Assembly (NCBI GenBank): GCA_012274445.1
Contig: JAAROD010000090.1
Location: 186,001 to 250,000, forward strand
DNA: 64,000 bases
Direction: 5' to 3'
Source: Sclerotiophoma versabilis
Lineage: Eukaryota > Ascomycota > Dothideomycetes > Pleosporales > Didymellaceae
How positions within the stretch are numbered: position 1 is the stretch's first letter; every line of letters begins with the position of its first letter. Of the stretch, positions 20,531 through 32,666 are shown one piece after another. A program made the position numbers and the translations under genes. The notes beneath the pieces were generated by a model. It did not search any database. It saw nothing but the letters and a program-made list of their open reading frames with translations, and was not told the DNA's origin.

Positions 20531-22744
20531 ACGCCATCTTGTGTTTTCCAGATAATCAGTGGTTACCCTTATGAGAACGTGAGAGAGCAAAAGACATTGT
20601 GTTAGCGTCAGCCATAGGAATTCCGTCTCTCCATGAGAGCTGTGCCATCAGACTTGGTTATCATCCCCTATACGTCATCTGCACTTCCGCTTGCCTGCGA
20701 ACGAGCTGCCTGTTTCCGTGTTACGTGTTGCGGACCGCCTATCTTCGACTTGAGAGCTGGGGAACAATCGTTCTAACCTCGTGCCGCAAGCGTTTTAAGC
20801 CGGGCTACCTTATCGCAGATCGACAGCAATAGCGGTCACCCAGAAAAGGTTTCTCCGGACTCCAACTCCAACCCCACAATGTGATGTAAGGATCGTTCAA
20901 AGCCCCAGAATGTGATGTCGAGATCGTCTGAACAGACGTTGGATATGACGAAGGACCTAGCAAAGGTGCGCTTGGTGATCGACACAAATCTGATATCACA
21001 GCTAGGTAAGTCGTTCCAAGGCTCTGCCGAGTTCGCGATTATAGACCACAGGTTAGCCGACCACGATGCGATGTCTGGTCTTGCTGCGAGCGGACGCGAT
21101 CAACCTAGTCCGGGCGCCAGTGTCTGCGGAGGAGGATTGAAGGGGAGGGTGGCGATTATACTGTTGTTGGCGTCTACCATGGGAGTACGCAGGTGCAGCG
21201 GAATGAATTCCGCATCCCATCAGAATTGCACTGCGCCTTCTGTGCAGCTTCTGGCAGCTCATTTCTGGAGATTTCAGCAGAAGCCACTGTGGCCTTTGCT
21301 GATCATGACAAGTCGCGGTGCAGCTGGAATGTGATTGTGGTCTGATCGAGGATTGATTGACAGCAACAGAGCTCGTATTCCTCTACAATGGAGTAAATCG
21401 CCGAAATACCCCCCCGCAAGGGCGAGCCTGTCACTATGACAGAAGCCTCTCGGAGCCTCGCCTGGACATGCCCGCATGCAGCAAGGGCCCAGCCACACTC
21501 AGCCACCTTTGGGCGAAACCGCGAAGATTTACCGATGGTGCGGCTGAGCAGATGAAGGACGTGCTTTTGGTCTTTGCACGCAGGACGCTCAAGCCTCGCC
21601 ACGAGTTCACCCAGACCCTGACGGGACCCAAGCGCGCCCCGCCTGTTACGGCGTTGAGGATGAACCGCATGCTCGCGCCAGTGAAATCACAATTGGCCTT
21701 GATTGTCGATGCTCGCGGAATAGGATTGTCAAAGACTGGAATCGGATGCGCATCATAACCGTCGATTGAGTTGCCGCTTTGACGCAGCATTGCCGCTCGC
21801 ATCGGTACTGCAGCGCCCGAAGCAACTGGATGCGAGGTGATATTCGTGCGCTGGGATTGGCCAGCGATAAGAGGGTGCCACTAGTGAAACGGGCTGCTGT
21901 CGCCGTTGGCCGTTATGGCCGCTGTGGACGCCCCAGATGTGCTGTGCGCCCTGGAGCAAAACAAAAGTGAGCTGGGGCATCAGATAGAGACGAAGATGCA
22001 GAGCCAGAAGCTGTGCCTGCGCATTTCGAGCCGCCTCCCTACGGCTGTGGATGCGGCGACGGAGAGCAGCGCGGTCAAACTGCTTACAGCGTGAAATGAA
22101 TAACTGGCCGACCTGGCCGACCCCGGCGGGCGTCCGCGCGAGCCATGACAGGGATGCTCCCTCCTCCGGCTCCACTAGGTGGTTGTGACCAGCGGCCACT
22201 TAATTCACTGCTGTCCCCAGAGCCTCACGCCCCAGATATCGACTGCTCTCCACAACCTCACGCGACACTCTTCCCAAAGCACACGCAGCACATCCCCTCC
22301 CTACAACACCCAGACGATGCGCCGCTGAGCCAGACCGGAGAACCGAGTTCGTAGTGGCCCCAGCGTCTGCTGCACCACCGCTCCCGTGCTCTTATCGCGA
22401 GCCCCTACGTCAACTGCTGCTTGGCCTTCACCGTCTGCCCTCCCCAACGCCAAACAAGAACGCCCGCTCCAGGGTCGGCCCCGGTACCGCGCTGCCATCG
22501 GTAGTGATTTGCTGCGCTTTGCTGCCACCGCTCGCTCTGCATCTCCCTTCCACACGCGAGCACCCAGGGCCCTTCACCGCCCGAATCGGCCCTTATTAAG
22601 CCACTCCTTCGAGGAGCTCTTCGAGCCTTTGACCACTGCATCAGCACCCGAGCGCCTCACCCTCGACCGAAGACGAACAACCACCACCACCACAACCGCA
22701 ACCACAACTACAACCACGACCACAACACAACCACAATCGCAACC
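20531..22744. other. Long intergenic region, no gene seen
   Basis: 2.2 kb with many overlapping short open frames on both strands but no recognisable domain. The final about 70 bp (22672-22742) form an ACC/ACA-rich leader directly before the FYVE gene. The expanse may hide a lncRNA or an unrecognised small gene; nothing in the sequence decides it. Confidence 0.45.
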
Positions 22745-24025
22745 ATGGCAACCCAGTTCTCGACCGCCACTGCCATCCCCTCCCACCCTGCGCCCTACCA
22801 GCACCATGCCTACCGAAAGTCGGCGCAGTACTCGCCCACCGGCACGCCCATGCACATCTCGCCCACGTCGCCGCGCGAGACCAACAACTTGTTGAAGTAC
22901 CACCAGTCCATCCGCCCCGCTAAGCAGGCCCTGGGCGTCCCTGCAGCCCTCAGACGAACAGAGCGTCCCACCAAACAGTCTCCACCCAAGTACGATTCCG
23001 CATGCGCTTCGCCAAACGGCGGCTGGGCTGTCAACGGCGGCTTCCCGAGCACGAGCGACGGCGCCGGCACTCCAGTCTCGCAAGTCAACAACGAAGACAT
23101 GCACAGCATCTACAACGAGCTGCCCATGTCGCCCATTGCCGGCCCCATTACGCGCAACCACTGGCAGGTACGTTATACTTTTTTTCTTATTTGTTGCCCA
23201 CGCCGGCGTTAGCCTCCGCTCTGTCGCGTGCCCAGGTCGGTTGGTGCGCTCAGCTCTTACGTACATGGCTCGGGGTGGATCCCTTTAGCGCTGTATTGGA
23301 TCTGGCCAGGTCCGCTGTCTGCGCCGACCACCCGAGCACATTGCCAGAACTGCACCTCACCACCATGTCGCTGCACGATGCAAGCCGCACCTGTCAATGG
23401 TCATGCTGCTGTTGCCGAGTGTGGCTGCGAAGCGTCGAACATGGTCGAGTGCGCATCGCCGGAACTTGCATCCCAACCATGGCTGTTCTGTCCCGGTGTT
23501 CGCTCGGCCGCCCATGTTACCCCACGCTAGAGCCTGCAACCGCCGCAGGGCCTACTCGTCTTGCCGCAGCCTCGGCTTCAAAATAAATGGAGCCATGGGC
23601 CCCTCTATCAATGCTGCAAACAGTTCCAGACCAATCGTACTGACCAACGTTTCTAGGCGGACAGCTCCACTCCCGTGTGCTCGGCGCCCTCGTGCCAGAC
23701 ACCATTTGGCCTCTTCAACCGCCGCCATCACTGCAGAAAGTGCGGCGGTATCTTCTGCGCGCAGGACTCGTCCAAGCAGGTCCGTCTTGACGAGCTTGCA
23801 CGCTTCCACCCAGAGGGCGAGTGGCACCGCGCCTGCGATCGCTGCCACAGCTCGTTCCGCGAGTGGGAGCACCTCCGCCTGAGCCGCAGCAACAGCGAGA
23901 GCTCCAGCAACAGCGGCGCTGGTGCACAGCCAGTCCAAGCACCTGTAGCAGCAAGGCGTCCAGAGGCCCGCGTCGGCAGTCTGGCGCAGAGCTTCCAGGG
24001 CGCGTGGAACTGGAGCACGTTTTAG
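22745..24025 (+). CDS. FYVE-type zinc-finger protein
   Basis: Exon 1 is 22745-23167, exon 2 is 23657-24025, joined in phase 0 across a 489-bp GTACGT...CTAG intron, giving 263 aa. The N-terminal 140 residues are Pro/Ser/Thr-rich and disordered. The FYVE finger spans about 140-205: WQAD (140-143), the basic patch RRHHCRKCGG (163-172), FC (174-175) and CDRC (201-204). FYVE domains bind PI3P on endosomes and vacuoles, so a role in membrane traffic is likely. Two oddities: the first cysteine pair is spaced Cx4C (Cys149, Cys154) instead of Cx2C, and the usual second Cys of the FCxxC pair is Asp178. The short C-terminal tail is Ser- and Ala-rich. The intron is unusually long for this genome and could hide an alternative exon. 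Confidence 0.82.
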
Positions 24026-25048
24026 ATTTTCTACCGAAGCTTCGACTTCAGCACACTGGATGGGCGGTTCTCTGATTCCATCTCTTTCCGATTCGATGAT
24101 ATCCGGACGGCTCGTACACAGTACATAGTACTTGACGGTCCACCTCTTCACCTGCATAACAGCATTACAACGGCGTCCTGCATTAAGTATCTTTGACGGG
24201 TGGCCTTTTGCATTCACTGCGCTTTAGCGTTTCCTATTCGTGGCACCTATAGAGGCCCGTAGACGGTCGAGACTTGGGAGACTGGGGAGATTGGGGAGAC
24301 TGGGTGGGGGAGAGGATTGATGTCGAGGGTGGCCGAATGACTGGCGTTTCTTGGTCATGTATGTGCGGCGGTTATGTCCTATACGAGCTGCTTTGGCTCT
24401 GGCGTTCTGAGTTGTTGTTGTGGGGATTGTGGCTCCCACGGCGTATAGATGTTGCGGCCGTCACTGGTCGATAATGGCGTAATGGCTTATGAATGAGAAC
24501 AATGTCCCTAAAACAAAACCGGCTCTTATCATGTGATGTTTGCGCACCGTGGTGGGAGGGTGGTGTAAGAGCACCGTGGTGGTAGTGTCACGTTAGAGCA
24601 CCTTGGTGGTAGTGTCATGTTGATGAACTGATGCGGTGACGGTGGTGCTGGCGGTGCTCAATTACTGTGGACAGCAGGCAACAGCGGCACCCAAGCAGAC
24701 GCACAAGACAGAGACGGGCATATGTATGGGAGCGAAGGCGATGACGAGCGCGGCGAGAACGCCATATGGCGCAACACTGAGTCGTCCGGGGTCGGGCTAG
24801 TCGGGCGCTGATTGGCCGGAGGTCTCAGATGTCGCGATGCCGAAATTTTGTTGCACCCTCGATCCAACGCCGGCACTGCACGCCTCAGCCCGACAGACTC
24901 AGCCTTTTCCTGCCCGGGCCCCAGATCTGCGGCGGTTCTGCTCCTTCCAGCACTCACCATAGCCTCGCTTCTGCCCAGGGCCTTCGGGGGCGCGCTGGCA
25001 GTAGCCCCCGCCGGAATCTTCGGCTCCTCGAGACGACTGCTTGCAACC
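24026..25048. other. Intergenic region with short tandem repeats
   Basis: No gene is supported. Holds a GGGAGACTG-type purine repeat (about 24270-24307) and a three-unit 27-bp repeat annotated separately. The frame of the following DUS1 gene stays open upstream to about 24812 but without an ATG. Confidence 0.5.
24542..24622. repeat. 27-bp tandem repeat, three units
   Basis: Three adjacent 27-bp units (24542-24568, 24569-24595, 24596-24622) built around GAGCACCGTGGTGGTAGTGT. Units two and three differ at three positions; the first is more diverged. It lies about 430 bp upstream of the Dus1 start. Confidence 0.8.
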
Positions 25049-26845
25049 ATGGCCACTGAGACCACTGGGACCGCTGAGACCGCCTCGAGCGCACCCGCGC
25101 ACAGCAACGGAATGGCGCCCGCAACTGGCTCCACGGCAAAGCTCCACGGGCGGGCGTTTTACGAGAGCATCGGCAGCCCGAAGCTGGTCCTCGCTCCCAT
25201 GGTCGAGCAGTCCGAGTTTGTATGTCTCGTCGAGTCCGTCTGCCCCATGGCCTTCCACTGACACGCTCGCGCGCAGGCATGGCGAATGCTCTCCCGCTCC
25301 TTCCTCCCCCCCTCGCGCCAGACCGGCCTGCTGGCCTACTCGCCCATGTTCCACTCGAGGATGTTCGGCGAGAAGGCAAACTACCGCGACTCCCACTTCC
25401 AGCCGCTCAAGTCGGCACTGCCCTCGCCGCCGGACTCGTACCATGTCTCGCAGCTGCCTGCCTCCGAGAGACATCTCGACGGAAACCCCGCCTTCGACCG
25501 GCCGCTGACGGTCCAGTTCTGCTCAAACGACCCCGACCATCTCCTCACCGCCGCGAAACACGTTGCGCCCTTCTGCGATGCCGTCGACCTGAACTTGGGC
25601 TGTCCGCAGGGCATTGCGAAGCGGGGCAAGTACGGCGCCTTCCTGCAGGAGGACTGGGACCTGGTCGCAAGCATGATCAGGAAATGCCACGAGGAGTTGG
25701 ACGTGCCAATTACTGCGAAAATGCGCGTCCTCGAGACCAAGGAGAAGACGCTCGAGTACGCAAAGACGCTCTTGAACGCTGGCGCCAGCATCATCGCCGT
25801 ACATGGCCGGCGTAGAGAACAGAAGGGACACAACACCGGTCTGGCAGACTGGACATTCATACGCTACCTCCGCGACAATCTGCCCAAGGAGACGGTCATC
25901 TTCGCCAACGGAAACATCCTCCAGTACGGCGATATCCAGGCGTGTCTGGATGCCACAGGTGCCGACGGTGTCATGAGCGCCGAGGGCAACCTGTACGATC
26001 CCACCATCTTTGCGGAGCCTCCTCCAGTGGGCGACGAAGGCCGCGAGTACTGGCGTGGCAAGGATGGAAAGGGCGGCTACAGGGTCGACGCCGTTTTTCG
26101 GCGGTACATGGACATCATCCACAGGTACGCGCTGGGCCAAGAGCCACCAGTAAGAAACCCGCTGTGGATGCCCGGTGATCCAGAGGAGTCGGCAGCCGAA
26201 GTGCAAGAGGAAGAGCAAGGCCCACCAAAGAAGAAGCAGAAGCAGACACAGACCCCAGCAGACAAGAAGGGTACCAAGACAACGAACCCCAACTTGACTG
26301 CTATGCAGGCACATCTGTTTCACCTCCTGCGCCCGCTTGTCTCACAGCACCACAACGTCCGCGACGCCCTTGCACGATCAAGGACCGGCGACATCAACGC
26401 CTTTGAGAATGTGCTCAAACTGACCGAAGCAGCCGTCAAAGAAGGCATCACTGCATACGAAGCAGAACAGGCCAACGGCACCGCAACCCCGAATCCAGCT
26501 CCCGCCGAGCAAATGCTGGAAAACCTCGATCCGTATGAATCATCCCTGGCTACAGTGGCGCGCTGCAAACGTCCGTACTGGGTCTGCCAGCCCTACGTAC
26601 GACCACTGCCCAAGGAGGCGATCGAGAAGGGCAGTATGAGTTTGAGCAAAAAGGAGAAGAGAAGGCTGGAGATCGAGGCGGAAGAGGCAAAGAAGGCGGG
26701 GCTTGAGCCAGAGGGGAGGGTGCAGAAAGAAAGCGTGCAGAATGGTGAGGTCAAGGGTAGGGAGAGTCTAGAGCAGAACGAACGTAGAGATGAGAAGAGC
26801 GAGGAGGTAGTCGAAGAGCCAAAGGAGGGCGTCGTTTGTGGTTGA
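25049..26845 (+). CDS. DUS1: tRNA-dihydrouridine synthase, Dus1 type
   Basis: FMN-dependent enzyme that reduces uridines 16/17 in the D-loop of tRNAs. Exon 1 is 25049-25219, intron 25220-25276 (57 bp, GTATGT...GCAG), exon 2 25277-26845; 579 aa. The start at 25049 (CAACCATGG) is the first ATG of the frame. The catalytic domain (about residues 30-300) shows LVLAPMVEQSEFAWRML, LTVQFCSNDP, the catalytic Cys166 in DLNLGCPQGIAKRGKYGAFL, ITAKMRV, VHGRRREQKG and FANGNI. A lysine-rich linker (GPPKKKQKQ) may be a nuclear signal. The C-terminal third (CKRPYWVCQPYVRP followed by a KKEKRRLEIEAEEAKK helix) is typical of fungal Dus1. At 579 aa it is longer than yeast Dus1, from the low-complexity linker and tail. 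Confidence 0.93.
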
Positions 26846-27844
26846 GGCGGCCAGTAAGGGGAGAAGAGATATACCCAATCAATATTTTAGATGTGAACAT
26901 GGAGAGCATTTCGCGCTGCAACACTGCATTATGTTTGCCTACTCGAGGATGCGGGGAGCGCATGGGCATGAAGCAAGGTTCGTGGTAGACAACAATCAGC
27001 GTCAAAGCTCAGAATGAGTTCTGCTCTGTAGAGACTGACGCCGGAAACGGAGATAAGTGTGAGACAGCCTGGGTCTAGTGGTTTGTGCGAGTCTTCAATT
27101 CCGAGACATGCTCAGATTTGACGACAATACTGAAGTGAATTAGGTATGAGCAGTGCGCGACAAGGGCTGACGTGCACAGAGCGTGGCAATGGGGATGAGA
27201 GCCTAAACGGCAATACACACTGTAGTACAACTGGAGCTATATATCTAGGCTTTGTCAATATTCTTCACTTGTGCAAGCAATTATCCTGCGTACGGGGCCG
27301 GAGAATTGATCCGTCAAGATGTTGCCTTAAATACGCGTACTTCTCCGTGTAAAGAACGATCTCTGCAATGTGAAAAGCAAGACCGAATCAAGACCAGCGG
27401 GTCGAAGACGTGGGTGGCGGAAAAGGAGCTATGTGACACACTCAAGTGCCGCATTAGGGAGCTTCCGAGCGGGCCCTTGGCACTAGGAAGGTGTGCAGCG
27501 TTCTCTGCATACAGCAAAAGCCGAAGAGATCGTTGAGATGCGATAGTGGAGATGCGGTCAAGACAGGAATCCCGTCCAATCAAAGAAGAGCGCAGCACCC
27601 CGCCAAGTCTGCTATCTGCCACCCTCTTTAACGTCACGTTCTAAACACTTTAATTGTACATTTCTTACGCCGGCAACATTGCTGCCATTCAAAACACCTA
27701 CCAATAGTTTTCTATCTCCCCCCGCATCTGTAGCTCTCAACACACCAACAGTCAGCCCTGCGCTTCCCCACACTTGGTTCCCCGCGTTTCGGCAAACCAG
27801 GGCCACTTTTCCACGTCACGGCTCATAGTCCGGCCCATACGCCA
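26846..27844. other. Intergenic region
   Basis: About 1 kb with no supportable gene, RNA or repeat. Several minor open frames on both strands lack features. Confidence 0.45.
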
Positions 27845-29089
27845 ATGTCCATCGACATCGACGCTGAAGCATCCACCACCGTTCGCGCGGCTGCTTCGCG
27901 CGACCGTCTCGACAGCCTACCTGATGAGCTTCTGCTCCAGATCTTCGAGACATTGGGTTGCACGTCAAAGCGTGATCTATGCAACGTGTCGCGGTTGAAC
28001 AAGCGCTATCATCGCCTCAGTGATGCCGTACTGTACAAAAGCATCCTCTTCGAGACACCAGATTTGCATCTCACGTTCAGTGAGTCGCTTGGGCGTCGAC
28101 CGCGACGCGGCTCGGCCATCTATGAAGTGAAGTTGGCATACCCATCAGCAGCGCTAGAGCAACTGGCTCTAGATGTCCCACTGCGCCATCATTATGATCC
28201 GTCGCATTCACTGTCAAGAATGTCGAATCTAGCGAAAATGGACATATCTCTACCGGACAAGTTATTGCATGGTATTGGCTGCCTGTTCAACGGGCCTTTC
28301 GACCTTGCCTGCTTGAAGACATGTTCTCTCTTCTACCAATGCGCCGATGATGGATATTGGGACCTCCGCGAGAACATCCATATATTCGCCCACCCCGAGC
28401 TAGAGAACCTCACCATCCGGAGAGCAAAGCTGGATGACCGGGGCTTCGATTCCCTTGAGCGCCCGCACGAAACGGCGCTGAAGAAGCTGCACCTGATCGA
28501 ATGCGACATCAACGACGACACGCTATCAGATGTTCTCGAGTTTCCTATAGGCTTGGAAGAGTTCGTCATGACACAGCTTGAGGATCCGGAGCCCGAATTG
28601 GAAGAGAGCTCCGACAGCTTCAGCGACTACATTATTGCGCTCGGCTCGCAAGCACACTCGCTCAAGAGCATCACGATTGACTTCCCCACACTAGGCTGCC
28701 GCAAGACATTACGAATGAGGGATTTCGAGGCGCTCAAGGAACTGCGCATGAATTGGGATTATCAGCTATTCGGCAAGTCGTCTAAGAAGCCTCGGCTGCA
28801 TTCCGTTGGCTTCCCTCCGGAGCTCGAGGTCTTGGAGTTTTTCAACGAGTTGGGTAAAGATGAAGAGGTTACAGACCTTTTGTTAGCTATGCTTCAGAAC
28901 AAGAGCGTTGTTGCGCGGTCATTAAAGAGAATGATCGTTGTTGAAGGCAACGACAAGGTGCTGAAAGAAGTAAAGAGTATGTGCAAGGAGCAAGGCCTGC
29001 AATTAGACATTATTGGAGAGTTAGACGAAGATGGAGACGAAGACATAGACAGAGACATAGACACTGTTAGAGATGAAGACTCAGATTAG
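27845..29089 (+). CDS. F-box protein with leucine-rich-like C-terminal region
   Basis: Single-exon 414-aa protein starting at ATG 27845. An F-box motif spans about residues 22-65 (LDSLPDELLLQIFETLG, then CNVSRLNKRYHRLSDAVLYK). The rest alternates short hydrophobic strands and helices (LENLTIRRAKL; LKKLHLIECDI; LKSITIDFPTL; LEVLEFFNELG), which is the irregular leucine-rich arrangement of fungal F-box proteins. The C-terminal 25 residues are an acidic Asp/Glu repeat (DEDGDEDIDRDID). It probably acts as an SCF ubiquitin-ligase substrate receptor; the substrate is unknown. It is unrelated in architecture to the F-box/ankyrin gene at 14081. Confidence 0.82.
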   Translation: MSIDIDAEASTTVRAAASRDRLDSLPDELLLQIFETLGCTSKRDLCNVSRLNKRYHRLSDAVLYKSILFETPDLHLTFSESLGRRPRRGSAIYEVKLAYPSAALEQLALDVPLRHHYDPSHSLSRMSNLAKMDISLPDKLLHGIGCLFNGPFDLACLKTCSLFYQCADDGYWDLRENIHIFAHPELENLTIRRAKLDDRGFDSLERPHETALKKLHLIECDINDDTLSDVLEFPIGLEEFVMTQLEDPEPELEESSDSFSDYIIALGSQAHSLKSITIDFPTLGCRKTLRMRDFEALKELRMNWDYQLFGKSSKKPRLHSVGFPPELEVLEFFNELGKDEEVTDLLLAMLQNKSVVARSLKRMIVVEGNDKVLKEVKSMCKEQGLQLDIIGELDEDGDEDIDRDIDTVRDEDSD

Positions 29090-29568
29090 AAGATACAAAC
29101 CATGCACGTAGAACGGCTCGAGGTTGTTCAGCTAAGACGGCCGTACTACCGGATGAAACGACTTTATGTGGGTATTTCTCGTGTCGCCTCATGGGGTTCC
29201 ATGTTCGAAGTGGAGACTCCGCGTGCAACCGGGTGTAGTCCGCGGATCCAACGCTCCGAATGGGCGAAGTCGGTCACATAACCGATGTTTTTGTATTCAT
29301 TCATGTATACACTCCGCCTTGAATACTTACCGCCTGGAGGGTACGTACGTTGCTGGCAACTTGGCAAACTAGAATGGCGGGGTTCTATCCAAGTTCCACG
29401 AATCACGCTGGCGTTGAGGAACAGCAAAACTTCCTCTTTCGGCACGGAGGAGCAGCATCGCACTAAAGACGGATCCATCTCATGATCTTCGAAGACTCTA
29501 CAGTGGGGTTCCGTTGAATCCGTCAACAATGCCCCAGTCCACCGAGACGTCATGTTTAAGTCGACATG

Positions 29569-29576
29569 TATATAAA
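29569..29576 (+). promoter_or_regulatory. TATA box of the alpha-galactosidase gene
   Basis: TATATAAA 100 bp before the start codon of the GH27 gene, a plausible core promoter for an inducible secreted hydrolase. Positional evidence only. Confidence 0.5.
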
Positions 29577-29675
29577 GTTCACGTCTCGTGTCTGGGTTGA
29601 GAAGCACCAGCAGTTCAATTGCACGAGATTGGCTCTGTCAAAATCCACGAGCAGGTTCCAATATCGATATTGAGA

Positions 29676-31088
29676 ATGCGTTCCACAACCCTCAGCATCC
29701 TGGTCGCTGGTGCAGCAGCGTTGGAAAATGGAGTCGGAAAACTACCTAAGATGGGATACAACAGTAAGTCCAACAAGAAGGCCTATTCGAAATCATGTGC
29801 TGACAGATAATCCAGCCTTCAATGCTTTTGGCTGTAACTACAACGAAGAGAAGCTCGTGGCTATGGCCCAATCCATGATAGACGAGGGTCTCGTCGAGGC
29901 GGGTTACAACTCGATCATCTTTGATGACTGCTACACGAAGAAAGAGCGAGGAAGTAATGGAGAGCTTGTAGAAGGCAAGTTATGATCACCACAATATTGA
30001 TTCTTTACCTGACTTAGGGCATAGACTCCGAGAGGTTTCCGTCAGGTATGCGAAACTTAACTGATAAGCTGAAGAGCATGGGCATCTCGTCATCGGCCTA
30101 CTCGGATGCTGGGTATAAGACTTGCGCTGGGTTCCCCGGATCGTATGGGCATGAACAGCAAGACCTTGATACCTTCAGTGATTGGGGGTTTGACTATCTC
30201 AAGTACGACAACTGCTACATACCTTTCGATGCAGTGACCCAGGAGAACGTACTTGGCCGATACCAACGTATGGCCGACGCCATCGCCACTAGAGCAGCTG
30301 AGAAAAAGGAACAACCGTTCTGGTTCTCTATCTGCGAATGGGGTTGGCAACAACCATGGATCTGGGGCAAGCGCCTTGGTCACAGCTGGCGTATCAATGG
30401 TGACATCAAACCATGGTGGAACTCACTCGCCGCAATCATAGACAACGCGAGCTTTCAATACTGGGCAACCGACTTCTACGGCCACAACGACATGGATATG
30501 CTCGAGGTCGGCAACACAGGCCAAGGTGATCCTATTGGCAACCTAACGTATGACGAAGCGAAAAGCCACTTCACAGCATGGGCGCTGCTCAAGAGCCCAC
30601 TATTTATCTCAACTAATCTGCCAAACGCAACCCAAGAAGAACGGGATATTCTGAAGAATCAAGACATCATCAAGATCAATCAAGACCCCAACGTGGGCGA
30701 GTCCATCTCACCTTTCCGCTGGGGCAACGGCCAACCTGACTTCGTCTCCAACGCAACGCACCCGGCCCAATACTGGTCCGGCAACAGCAGCTATGGTGTT
30801 GTCTTCATGCTGCTCAACACTCTCGACACACCGCAAGACATGTTCTTCAACCTTACCGAGAGTTGGGCTATCCGCGCCGGACGTGTCTACGACGTGTATG
30901 ACATGTGGTCGCACACGCACAACGGGACAGCATTGCGCAATATGACAGTCACGCTACCACCTCATGGTGTGGCGGCACTTTTGTTGAATGATGCAGGTCC
31001 AGAGCCGGAGCCAACCTCATTGGGACTACCGTACTGTGGGATTTACTTCCAATGCACATGGCCCAATGGGACGTACTACAGCAATTGA
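29676..31088 (+). CDS. GH27 alpha-galactosidase, secreted
   Basis: Hydrolyses terminal alpha-1,6-linked galactose from galactomannans and raffinose-type sugars. Three exons: 29676-29763, 29816-29974 and 30025-31088; 436 aa, normal for GH27. Intron 1 is GTAAGT...CCAG (52 bp). Intron 2 (29975-30024, 50 bp) begins with GCAAGT, a GC-AG intron: the junction VE|DSERFPSGM is the only one that restores the conserved GH27 reading. A hydrophobic N-terminus (MRSTTLSILVAGAAAL) is the signal peptide. The nucleophile motif is YLKYDNC (Asp144), followed by SICEWGWQQPW, and the HNDMDMLEVGN block carries the acid/base Asp. NxS/T glycosylation sites are frequent. The C-terminal beta domain (VYDVYDMWSH; LPPHGVAALLL) is complete. 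A TATA box lies 100 bp upstream. Confidence 0.92.
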
Positions 31089-32562
31089 CAACCTAGAGAT
31101 GAGGAAAATTTGGATCTTGCTGCCCAGGACGTGTTCAACGAGTACGCATTGGTCCTAAATGATAGCCAAAGCTTTTCACATGTTTGAGGACGATGCAAAA
31201 AGGGAGTGTTCATGTGACAGATCAACGGGTGGGGCCAATTAGGGTATCTCTTCGCTGCGGGATCATGCGCCCGCTCCCTAGAAACAACATCTCAAAACAC
31301 TATCCCTCCATCAAATGCCATGAGAATTAGCTTCATGATTGTCAGCTAGCAAAGAGCTAAATTCGAAAAAAACCCTATCAGAGCCTTGTGTTCCGCATTG
31401 ATTGCATAAGACTAAATAATCATGTTCTCCCGCTTCGTCCCGTACCTTGTTATCTGGCGACCATCAAACCGAACTTTCACGGTACCCTAACACCACAAAA
31501 CAATGGCTCGCACTACGGACTATGAGAGACAGTGATCCCTAGAGCAATGTGGCTGCAGCCGAGTATGCGCATGTTCTCGCCTTTAGTGTTCCTTTACCGG
31601 TCGCTTCTTTGTCATCCATTCTTACTACACACCTCGTCTTGCTTTTAGTGTACATCAGCATTCTGCATGCGCGCCGAGCAAGCTCACACAAGCAATCTTG
31701 GCAATCTTGGAGCCTGGCGTCTCGCAGAATTTGATTTCAGTTCACACAGGATACGCGCAGAACCGCACGCTATTTTGATTGCCTCTGTCGCAATGGATCG
31801 TGAACTGCCTATTCTGGATTAGTCCAATCCTCGCCAAGTGCTGGCTGGCCTGATAAGCAATAACAAGCTTTCCCTAAAGCTAATCTATTTGCACCCCCAC
31901 CAAGCGCGAAAGACTATCGCCTACTAGTTCCTGCAATCGCGACTCCTATCGTGTCCTCTGCACTCATGTCTTGGAGCAGACCAGGGGACAGGTTTGAACT
32001 GTGCACAGCTTAGATCGCCACAGTCTCCCAAAGCGAGCGAGCAAGACACCATCGAGTGTTGAGGCAGTCCATTTGAACGGTCCGAAGAGTAAATGTCCTT
32101 GAGATTTCAGGAGAACGTCTCTGCAGATCCGGAAGCCTTGCACATTCGAGCTTCGGTCAACTTCCCGAACAGGAAGGCACAACTCCTCTTAGGTCCAGTG
32201 CATCTTCAATACGGCCGGCGACTCTCGATATCCTTAGACAAGGAATAGAAACCAGTCATGCAGATATCGAACCCATCGCTGCATCGCTGCATCGCCGTTC
32301 GACTAAATGCAGGGTTTAAGATGCACCAGCGTTGTCTCGGAGGACAACTGCAGCCAATAAACAGCTCGTCTCTTGACGATTTAATTGATCCATACCGTTG
32401 GCGGCTACCTAGCATATCTGGAGCTTCAACACCAGCTCAAGGGGATGCATATAGTCAATAGGATTAGGAAGGTGCCATTCAGCAAGATGTTCCAGCTATC
32501 AAACGACGGCAGAGAGCTTCACATGAAGATGCACGAGACAGCTGTAAGCGCAGGAGGGGAAC
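31089..32562. other. Intergenic region
   Basis: About 1.5 kb between two secreted-hydrolase genes. No supportable gene or RNA. The open frame of the next gene extends upstream to about 32385, but the added part has no signal of coding and would mask the signal peptide. Confidence 0.45.
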
Positions 32563-32570
32563 ATATAAAA
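32563..32570 (+). promoter_or_regulatory. TATA box of the G1 peptidase gene
   Basis: ATATAAAA about 100 bp before the start codon at 32667, with a CT-rich leader between. This supports the start chosen for the peptidase. Confidence 0.5.
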
Positions 32571-32666
32571 GCCTGCCGAATCTGCTGTACAATGTCTTTA
32601 CCACAGCAATCAAACAACTCACTCTCACTTCTCCCTCGAATTACCAAACTTTCTCCGTCAATCAAG

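Noticed and set aside
22574..23266. 230-codon minus-strand open frame
   Set aside because: Shadow of the FYVE gene and its repetitive ACC/ACA leader; its Val run is the antisense of that leader.
32385..32666. 94-codon extension of the G1 peptidase frame
   Set aside because: It would bury the signal peptide, and a TATA box lies inside it.
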